From Gammaproteobacteria bacterium (GTDB lineage: Bacteria > Pseudomonadota > Gammaproteobacteria > SZUA-229), in contig JAOULC010000005.1 of NCBI GenBank assembly GCA_029882215.1, positions 62,001-126,000 of the forward strand: 64,000 bases of DNA, written 5' to 3'. Below, one piece after another: positions 57,590-64,000 of this stretch. Position 1 is the stretch's first letter, and the number at the start of each line of letters is the position of its first letter. The position numbers and the translations under genes were made by a program. Below the pieces are notes generated by a model. It was given only the letters and a program-made list of their open reading frames with translations, did not search any database and was not told the origin of the DNA.

Positions 57590-58179
57590 CACCCATTACC
57601 TTCAAATTTTTGTGCCGTTACCTGACCGTGTTCAGATATACCTTCACGTGCCAAGACCTTTTTAACTGTCATTAATAATATTTTTATATCCAACCAAAAT
57701 GACTGGTGGTCAACATACCAAACATCCAGTTTAAATTTTTCTTCCCACGATATACCATTACGCCCATTAACCTGCGCCCACCCGGTAATACCGGGCTTCA
57801 CATCATGGCGTCTCTTCTGCTTATCTGAGTAGAGTGGAAGGTACTCAACTAATAACGGACGAGGGCCTACCAGACTCATATCACCCTTAATAACATTCCA
57901 CAGCTCCGGAAGTTCATCGAGACTTAAACTACGAATTTTTCTACCCAGTGAAGTCAAACGATCACTATCTGATAACATTTCGACCTGGTTATCGTTCACA
58001 TCTTTCATAGATCTAAATTTTACTATTTCAAACACCTCACCCTGAAACCCCGGTCGCTTTTGTTTATATAAAACAGGAGAGCCCATATTAATTCTCACTA
58101 TTAAAGATACAAAGACAAAAACGGGGGTAAGAATAAGCAATGCTAAACATGAAAAAACCAGATCGAATATACGCTTCAT
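57589..58179 (-). CDS. Short priming phosphoglycosyltransferase (PglC-like)
   Basis: 196 residues, the minimal monotopic form. One re-entrant helix (about 10-32) is followed by PVLYKQKRPGFQG, VKFRSMKD, SLDELPELWNVIKGDMSLVGPRPL (catalytic Asp-Glu and the PRP) and HDVKPGITGWAQVNGRN. It should load phospho-diacetylbacillosamine or a similar sugar on undecaprenyl phosphate. ATGA overlap with the upstream GT4 gene (58176-58179). A second, larger priming enzyme lies at 38452, so two glycans can be started. Confidence 0.92.
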   Translation of the reverse strand: MKRIFDLVFSCLALLILTPVFVFVSLIVRINMGSPVLYKQKRPGFQGEVFEIVKFRSMKDVNDNQVEMLSDSDRLTSLGRKIRSLSLDELPELWNVIKGDMSLVGPRPLLVEYLPLYSDKQKRRHDVKPGITGWAQVNGRNGISWEEKFKLDVWYVDHQSFWLDIKILLMTVKKVLAREGISEHGQVTAQKFEGNG

Positions 58180-59411
58180 TTTAATATTTCTAAGTAAGTG
58201 AGTTTGGTAAGTAAGTCAGCTGCTATTTTATTAAAATCATGGTCCTTTTTAAAATATTCATAACCCCTCAAGCCTTTTTCATATAACTCTTGATTATCAA
58301 AATTGATAATATTTTTAATGATTGAATAAAGACCAACATCTTGGCTCGGTTTAAAACAAAAACCAGCACCTGATAATTCAACAGGATTGTTAGGCGAGTC
58401 AGAACCCAGTAAAATAAACTTTTTTGCCATCATATAATCGAAAATCTTATTCGGACTAATACCATATTTATATAATTCAGGTAAATCCTGAAACCCACAG
58501 TAACAAATATCCGAATATGACAATGCAGACTGCATTTGATCCTTAGGTATTGGAGACAGATGATATATATGCGACGAGCAAGTCATTTCTATCAATTCTT
58601 TTTTTAATATTCCATCCCCGATAAACACGAACGCAACATCTGAATTATCTTTAAATTGATTAGCAGCAGATATCAATATATCCAACCCATTTGGCGGCCC
58701 CATGCTGCCAGTGTGCATGATAACACGTGAATATGCACTCCTTATTCTAGTTAATATCTGTTCATGAAAATTTGAGTCAGCCCAGTCAATGTCCTCAAGA
58801 TAGCCGTTAGGCATATATAAAAAGCGCTCAGATGTGACCCCCTTATCTCCCATATACATCAATGCGTTTGGAAGCACTGATGTCACCAAGTCTGAATGTT
58901 TATAAGCCATTCTCTCAAGCACCGATAAAACTATTGAAAGTGGATGCCATTTAGAAACACCTAAAAGCAAGTTAATAGATAACGGCCATAGATCACGCAC
59001 TTCAAAGACTAATTTTGCACCATAGCGTTTTGCCCATTTAATACCGGCCACTATATGGAAAGGGTGCACTGTAGTAACAATAATAACATCTGGCTTTTCC
59101 AGAAGCCCCTGCTTTACAAAATCGTATCTCCAGCATGCATAGGCATAAGAAAGCATATTCAGAACACGCGATAAACCGTTACCTTTATATTTAGGGGTTT
59201 TAAGCCAGAGAAAAGGAATATCATCAATTACCTTAGTTAGAACTGTCTCTTTTTGCTCAGGCAGATTGTTTCTCTGAAAGTGATGAAATGAAGAGGCTAT
59301 AACAGCACATTCAGAACCTGCATTTATAATACCCCTGGCTAAATTGTATGATCGGCCCTCCCTAGGTCTGTCACTAGCACCAGCATAATGATTCATATAC
59401 CAGATTTTCAT
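58176..59411 (-). CDS. Glycosyltransferase, GT4 (WbuB/WcaI-like)
   Basis: 411 residues. GT-B fold with N-terminal IWYMNHYAGASDRPREGRS, a VFEVRDLWPLS segment typical of the WbuB/WcaI group, and C-terminal VIMHTGSMGPPNGLDIL, FIGDG and the GISPNKIFDYMMAKKFIL segment with its Glu. Its end overlaps the priming transferase start by 4 bases, which suggests it adds the second sugar to the lipid-linked diNAcBac-type residue. Donor unknown. Confidence 0.88.
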   Translation of the reverse strand: MKIWYMNHYAGASDRPREGRSYNLARGIINAGSECAVIASSFHHFQRNNLPEQKETVLTKVIDDIPFLWLKTPKYKGNGLSRVLNMLSYAYACWRYDFVKQGLLEKPDVIIVTTVHPFHIVAGIKWAKRYGAKLVFEVRDLWPLSINLLLGVSKWHPLSIVLSVLERMAYKHSDLVTSVLPNALMYMGDKGVTSERFLYMPNGYLEDIDWADSNFHEQILTRIRSAYSRVIMHTGSMGPPNGLDILISAANQFKDNSDVAFVFIGDGILKKELIEMTCSSHIYHLSPIPKDQMQSALSYSDICYCGFQDLPELYKYGISPNKIFDYMMAKKFILLGSDSPNNPVELSGAGFCFKPSQDVGLYSIIKNIINFDNQELYEKGLRGYEYFKKDHDFNKIAADLLTKLTYLEILK

Positions 59412-59453
59412 TTTTACCTAACTCCACTGACAATCAATGAATCGATATATAAA

Positions 59454-59492
59454 CAGACAAATTGTTTATTTTGAGCACAAACAATTTGTCTG
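59454..59492. repeat. Perfect 14-bp inverted repeat
   Basis: CAGACAAATTGTTT (59454-59467) and AAACAATTTGTCTG (59479-59492) are perfect inverted copies with an 11-base spacer. It lies between two minus-strand glycosyltransferase genes, 40 bases upstream of the 59411 start. It may be a terminator of the 59594 gene with a weak T run, or a protein site for the next one. Confidence 0.6.
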
Positions 59493-59593
59493 GAAATTTA
59501 TTCAACTTCTAAACTACATTTATTGTATATATAAAATAATGATAAAAATAACTTTCATCAATCAACTACTTTGGAATACGAATTAACACTGAC

Positions 59594-60706
59594 CTAGATA
59601 AGGCTCTTATATAGATCAAGCAACTTTTTTTCTTCAATCCCCCAGTTATACCTTGATTGAATTGCTGTCTTGCCATTCTCCCCCATCTGCTCCGATTGAA
59701 TGGGATTACTAACCAAAAAAATAATGGCCTTGGCTATCTCACCCGTATTCAGTGGGTCGACACAGAGCCCACATTTATTACTTTCAATTATTTCACTCCA
59801 AAGTGGAAAATTTGAAGCAATCACTGGTATCCCAGCACTCATATACTCAAACATTTTTACTGGTAACGCATCTATATAGTTTATTGTAGGGTGAAGTGTT
59901 ACCAGCCCTGCCTTCGACATCCCTAAAGTATTTTTAACACCTTGCCGACCCTGCCAACCTAGCTCATCGACATATTCCCAGCCAGCGTATTTTTTAACCT
60001 CTAATTCAACATCTTTCTCAGAAAACTCTCCACATAACTGCAAACGGGCCTTGCCAGTAACTTTCTCCATCGCATTTACAAGTTCTCTTATACCTCGAAT
60101 TGAAGCAATACCACCCACATAGCAAACATAGTTACGCTTTTGGTTCCAGTTATTTGCAACTGATACCAATTCACCCAGTATTGGGAAATTATTAATATCA
60201 ATGGTAACTGGGTTAATCAACAAAAACTTATCACGAATAAAAGGAGTGGCGGTGACAATTGCATCAAAATGTTTACACGCCCAGGACTCATAAATATCAA
60301 ACGCCTTGGAAAGACCCCATCTAACCAGTTTATTTAGATAATGCTTACCTAATAATTGCTTTGGGACATCTTCGTGAGCATCAAAAATAACCGTTTTACC
60401 CAGACGCTTTAATTTCAAACCAATATGAATCAATTCTGGATCATGCAGGTGATAGGTATCACCATCAATTTCACAGGCCTTTTGATATACTTGTTCTGTA
60501 ATTTGAAATACACGATTGAAGCGACCAGAAGGCTGACCCACATCAAAAACAGATACATTATTTTGAACACCATCTCCCTTGCCATCTGCGACAACAAGAG
60601 ATACTGAAAAGCCTGCTTTAACAAGTGAGCAACATTCTTTATGAAATATACGCACATCGTATCGTGGATGTACTGATGTCAAATGAACTATATTTTTTTT
60701 AAGCAT
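59594..60706 (-). CDS. Glycosyltransferase, GT4-like
   Basis: 370 residues. The N-terminus has VHLTSVHPRYDVRIFHKEC (residues 6-24), a signature of the GT4 group found next to WbuB-type enzymes, and YHLHDPELI; the donor domain has YVCYVGGIASIRGIREL, LCGEFSE and ALPVKMFEYMSAGIPVIAS. It probably adds a further sugar to the repeat of this second locus. It stands between the Wzy-like polymerase and the WbuB-like gene with spacers of about 180-200 bases. Confidence 0.87.
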   Translation of the reverse strand: MLKKNIVHLTSVHPRYDVRIFHKECCSLVKAGFSVSLVVADGKGDGVQNNVSVFDVGQPSGRFNRVFQITEQVYQKACEIDGDTYHLHDPELIHIGLKLKRLGKTVIFDAHEDVPKQLLGKHYLNKLVRWGLSKAFDIYESWACKHFDAIVTATPFIRDKFLLINPVTIDINNFPILGELVSVANNWNQKRNYVCYVGGIASIRGIRELVNAMEKVTGKARLQLCGEFSEKDVELEVKKYAGWEYVDELGWQGRQGVKNTLGMSKAGLVTLHPTINYIDALPVKMFEYMSAGIPVIASNFPLWSEIIESNKCGLCVDPLNTGEIAKAIIFLVSNPIQSEQMGENGKTAIQSRYNWGIEEKKLLDLYKSLI

Positions 60707-60906
60707 ATAATGTGACAGCCATTTTGGTACAGGTTATTTAAGTATTAATCTTTAAATACCTAATTAACTGCACAATAATATTACAGATTAAAGAACATAA
60801 TTGATAGCAATGTACCTACAGCCACATTATATAATATACAACTTCACTTATTCATCATAAGATCATTAATACTTTGACAAAACCTTAAAAAATAACACAT
60901 AAAGAC

Positions 60907-62166
60907 TCAACTTTCTTTTCTTGATAAATACATCAATATAATCGCCACAAGTAAACCATGCGTTAACATTACAGTTAAAAGATCGGATGAAATTAACAAA
61001 TCCCTTAATGGTACAATCGTCAATGCCACCGCTAACCAAACTGGTAATTCATTATACGATATATCATTTATAAACCTCAAAATAATCCCGATAATAACCG
61101 AGTATAAAAAAACGCCATACAGACCAGCATTTGCATAACCACTAGATATATATCCGTTATTAGCACTCATATATTCATTACCTAGATAACGGCCAACAAC
61201 TTGTGCTACCCCTAAGTCATAGGGATACACTAGGAGTTTTGACAATATTGAATTTGACCAAAAAACATGCGCATTCATACTAAAAAAATCGAAATACACA
61301 AACGTTAATTGTGCCGGTACATAAAATACTCTTCTTGAAAAAAGCGTTGTCAGCCAAATGTCATTATACAAAAAATAAGATATAAGCGTAAGTAGAATAA
61401 TTACCGAGTAAATGATTGGAACAACAATCAAACTTTTTGTTTGTCTAAAATAAAACCAAACACCCAGCACGACAAAAGGAAGAAGAAAAATCGTTTTATG
61501 ATTTGAGGCGGCAAAGAAATATGTTTGAACAAGAACTAAAATTGCAAAAAGGTAATATCTTTTATAGAAAAGAGAAAATACCATTAGAAATATATTAAAT
61601 ATTTTAAAAGTCCATGTATTAGTATAGGCAAGGACACCAAATGTAGAAATTTCTGCATTTCCATACCTAAAATCGTAAATCCTACTTAAATCAATATTCA
61701 ATTTAACGCCGGATATGAAATACCACACTGTCAAAAATACAACAAATCCAAACGAAACCACAATTGCAATCTCTCTTCCATATTTTACAGTTGGTGCATC
61801 TTCAAATGATATCATTTTAATTCGCGCTACAAAGTGAACCAGATAAATTGACATCACTGTTATAACGACAGGAAAAATTGGTCGTTCAAAATCAAGCCCA
61901 TACAGACTAGTGATAGGCGCAACTACTGACAACAAAGCTGTCACAAAGAAATAATCACTAACTTTGGTTAATTGCCAGTTCACTATAACAAAAGCAGCTA
62001 AATACAACACCCATGATATGAAATACTGTTCAATTGTGAAGTCATAAGCATATCCCTCATAATTAAATAAATCAGATATAACAAAGTAATATGATACATC
62101 TAACAACACCCTAAACAGGATTGAAAAACTATAAAAAAGCAATGGCGATCTTGGTATATCAGTCAA
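60907..62166 (-). CDS. Oligosaccharide repeat-unit polymerase (Wzy-like)
   Basis: 419 residues with about 11-12 membrane helices and few conserved residues, as normal for Wzy. A longer hydrophilic loop occurs after RVFYVPAQL and includes SANNGYISSGYANAGLYG, typical of periplasmic loops near the C-terminus in Wzy proteins of the GT-polymerase type. It should join repeat units in the periplasm. No Wzx for this locus is visible in the window; it may lie beyond position 64000. The identity is by topology and context rather than by motifs. Confidence 0.72.
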   Translation of the reverse strand: MTDIPRSPLLFYSFSILFRVLLDVSYYFVISDLFNYEGYAYDFTIEQYFISWVLYLAAFVIVNWQLTKVSDYFFVTALLSVVAPITSLYGLDFERPIFPVVITVMSIYLVHFVARIKMISFEDAPTVKYGREIAIVVSFGFVVFLTVWYFISGVKLNIDLSRIYDFRYGNAEISTFGVLAYTNTWTFKIFNIFLMVFSLFYKRYYLFAILVLVQTYFFAASNHKTIFLLPFVVLGVWFYFRQTKSLIVVPIIYSVIILLTLISYFLYNDIWLTTLFSRRVFYVPAQLTFVYFDFFSMNAHVFWSNSILSKLLVYPYDLGVAQVVGRYLGNEYMSANNGYISSGYANAGLYGVFLYSVIIGIILRFINDISYNELPVWLAVALTIVPLRDLLISSDLLTVMLTHGLLVAIILMYLSRKES

Positions 62167-62312
62167 AACTCACACCCACAAACTAAACGCGTTAAAAATT
62201 TTAAAAACATCATTAAACTTATGTAAAGAAACACTACCCATCAGTCAAGATCACTTACCATTCTCCATAGCTATTACTTTAAACCAGAGACTTTTATGTA
62301 TAAAAGCATATG

Positions 62313-62735
62313 TTAGTGATTAACTGTAATATCGTACCACCTAACATAATTAACCCAGCGCCACACTTGCCAATCAAATGGGATTTTACCAGCAACAACT
62401 GAATCAAATTTTTTAATCAATGCACCCTGATTTATAAATGGAATTATATCTGCAGCTTGCAACCACTGATGCAATTCATGTGCCATATTTAGAAGCCATT
62501 CTTTTTCAGGCGTTTGAAATCCAACCTTATCTTTTCTATTCAAAACTTTATCTGGCACTATTCCTCTCATGGCCGCACGAAATATACTTTTTGTTTCACC
62601 CTTATCTGAAATCAAAAAAGCCTCCGGAAAAGAGAGAAATTGCTCGGCTAAAGGTAGTGTCAAGAAAGGCACCCGACTTTCTACTGAGAAGCACATTGAG
62701 TTACGATCAGTATGGCGCAACAACACCAAACACAA
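62313..62735 (-). pseudogene. Asparagine synthase (glutamine-hydrolysing), C-terminal remnant
   Basis: About 140 codons. RHTDRNSM, VESRVPFLTLPLAEQFLSF, ETKSIFRAAMRGIVPD and RKDKVGFQTPEKEWL match the last quarter of AsnB-like enzymes common in O-antigen loci. The N-terminal glutaminase and the ATP site are missing, and only a TTG could start it. Upstream the same DNA runs in another frame into a membrane-protein remnant, with about 55 shared bases. It is a truncated gene left by deletion. Confidence 0.8.
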
Positions 62736-63239
62736 ACTAAAGATCTTGCAAAGCCTTGATAAGTTGCAACGCTATCACCTAGCACCCCGGCATCTTTTTT
62801 TGCATAAAAAGTACCATGACTACCTACATTAAGCACAATCACGGCAAACATAAAGAAGAATAACAACAACAAATTAACAGTAACCACGTCAAACTTAATT
62901 TCTTTTGCTAAAAAATATAACACCCAATTAAACAACACACCTAAAACACTCCACACGAACAAATCATACACAAACCCATAAGGAACCCAAAATATATAAT
63001 TCACAATCGCACAGACCAGAGTAAAAAGTAAAAACAAAAAAACAGAGCTTCAACAACTGAGCACGAATAGATTTTTTTTATACTACTATTCAACAAAGAA
63101 AAACAAACAACACTACCGAAACCAAGCTAAAGTACCCACCCAAGAAGGGAGGAAAGACTCCTACCGAGACTAAGTAATGATAAAAGAAAAACCCTGGAAA
63201 CAACAAATAATAACCAAATAAAGAGACTTTCTCGTTCAT
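62681..63239 (-). pseudogene. Broken membrane protein (possibly second Wzy-like)
   Basis: Two frames together look like one decayed gene. The first part (ATG at 63239 to TGA at 63090, 49 codons) reads YYLLFPGFFFYHY and LGGYFSLVSVV, an N-terminal membrane segment. After a frame change near 63040-63090, a second frame (TTG at 63037 to TAG at 62681) gives three more membrane segments and GVLGDSVATYQGFARS, then runs into asparagine-synthase DNA in another frame. It is best read as a polymerase-like or other polytopic protein, frameshifted and cut by the same deletion. Confidence 0.55.
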
Positions 63240-63409
63240 GTAACTTAACGAAAAGTCATCTATAAATGACCAACAATAAAACCGTACACATAAAAATATA
63301 GACCTCCATCAAACCACCCTCTATTTATATATTAAATATAACCGAATATGACTTTCTTGAATATAACAACATCAATACACATGCCTTAAATATAAAAATA
63401 GTTGCACAC

Positions 63410-64000
63410 CTACAAATCCATTTTATTAATTATAAATTTATGCTTAACATCTCCAACTGAATCAAAACAACTCGTATAGTTAAACACAATATGCAACTTA
63501 CCAACATGACTTTCAAAGGACGCCTTAATAAAATCCTCATCCTCACTTGTAAATCCAGCTCCCTTTTCCAACCGTACCTCAAGAGTCCGCTCATCGAACT
63601 GTATTATTTGATAATTCAAAATATCCAAGCTACCCATCAACACCGTTAAAACAGGACTAGAAATCAAGCTTCCATTTAGCCTCAGCGAATCAGTTACCCT
63701 TCCCTTTAAAGATTTCAATAACGTTTTTTGACAACCACACTTACACTTACTATCACTAACAACACCTATATCATTTGTATCATACCGAATAAATGGAAAG
63801 CTTGTATTATGCAATGACGTTGCTAATATCAACCCTTCTTCATTTACTACTTGACTACATTTTTCATTTACTACCTCAAGCACAGATCTTTCCATATCTA
63901 TATGCATACCATCATGGTAGCTACACTCATATGCAGATACGCCTCCATCATTCAAACCATATGTATTAAAGACCTCGCAGCCAAACACCTTCTCAATCAA
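63410..64000 (-). CDS. CapK/PaaK-like adenylate-forming enzyme, C-terminal part (runs off window)
   Basis: The last 196 residues of a phenylacetate-CoA-ligase/CapK-type protein; the reading frame continues past the window edge, so no start is seen. NTYGLNDGG with the conserved Tyr-Gly, YECSYHDGMHIDME, PFIRYDTNDIG with its Arg-Tyr-Asp, and KGRVTDSLRLNG are the usual A5 to A8 regions. A CGC cluster (CKCGC) may bind zinc. In capsule and O-antigen loci CapK-like enzymes are thought to activate acyl or amino acid groups for transfer. It is the last complete-looking end in this locus before the decayed zone. Confidence 0.85.
   Translation of the reverse strand: MIEKVFGCEVFNTYGLNDGGVSAYECSYHDGMHIDMERSVLEVVNEKCSQVVNEEGLILATSLHNTSFPFIRYDTNDIGVVSDSKCKCGCQKTLLKSLKGRVTDSLRLNGSLISSPVLTVLMGSLDILNYQIIQFDERTLEVRLEKGAGFTSEDEDFIKASFESHVGKLHIVFNYTSCFDSVGDVKHKFIINKMDL

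Noticed and set aside
60874-60900. TTGACA-like hexamer on the plus strand
   Set aside because: No plus-strand gene follows and there is no matching -10 element.

Overview
The window is about 64 kb of AT-leaning bacterial DNA, and I read it as a gammaproteobacterial chromosome. The evidence is a glutaminyl-tRNA synthetase (glnS), a tRNA-Glu very close to the enterobacterial type, Wza/Wzc-like export proteins, and an exopolysaccharide (EPS) locus of the XrtA/PEP-CTERM-associated type. The genus cannot be resolved from the sequence. I see no rRNA, CRISPR array, insertion sequence, integrase or phage gene.

Most of the window is surface-polysaccharide machinery in two blocks separated by housekeeping genes. 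Block 1 (1 to about 43.3 kb) is a large EPS locus. From left to right it holds: glycosyltransferases and two deacetylase-like proteins (1-5 kb); a two-gene unit with a membrane protein and a secreted caspase-like protease (5.6-7.5 kb); a decoration set with a carbamoyltransferase, two CelD/FemAB-like GNAT proteins and a deacetylase (7.6-12.9 kb); an unexpected three-gene redox module resembling a soluble NADH:fumarate-type reductase (13.0-16.6 kb); an SGNH hydrolase with an acyltransferase, a second acyltransferase, an O-antigen ligase/polymerase-like protein and a phosphoethanolamine-transferase-like protein (17.2-23.0 kb); a beta-helix/metallophosphoesterase lipoprotein (23.2-26.4 kb); a glycosyltransferase, wecB, a Wzx flippase and a methyltransferase-like/APH-like fusion (26.6-31.8 kb); and the XrtA-type core (32.1-37.4 kb), namely the ATPase, outer-membrane protein, BY-kinase-like protein, chain-length determinant and Wza-like exporter. 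The block closes with a DnaJ-domain membrane protein, the priming sugar transferase, and tviB, wbpP and galU for UDP-sugars.

The middle (43.4-52.1 kb) holds a DHH phosphoesterase, cysC, a DUF389 membrane protein, an MBL/beta-CASP nuclease-like protein, tRNA-Glu with its promoter and terminator, glnS, a HEPN/MNT toxin-antitoxin pair whose HEPN gene carries a +1 frameshift in a T6 run, and a lamin-tail protein with a PEP-CTERM-like sorting tail.

Block 2 (52.2-64 kb) is a second, LPS/O-antigen-like locus. It contains manC, a complete set of PglF/E/D/C-type enzymes for making and transferring diacetylbacillosamine-type sugar, two glycosyltransferases, a Wzy-like polymerase, and a decayed zone (a truncated asparagine synthase and a broken membrane protein) leading into a partial CapK-like adenylate-forming enzyme.

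Together the genes make nucleotide sugars (UDP-Glc, UDP-GlcNAc/GalNAc uronic acids, UDP-ManNAc, GDP-Man, UDP-diNAcBac), build lipid-linked repeats with two different priming transferases, flip, polymerise and export them, and add acyl, carbamoyl and phospho groups. The exosortase that would process the PEP-CTERM protein is not in the window.
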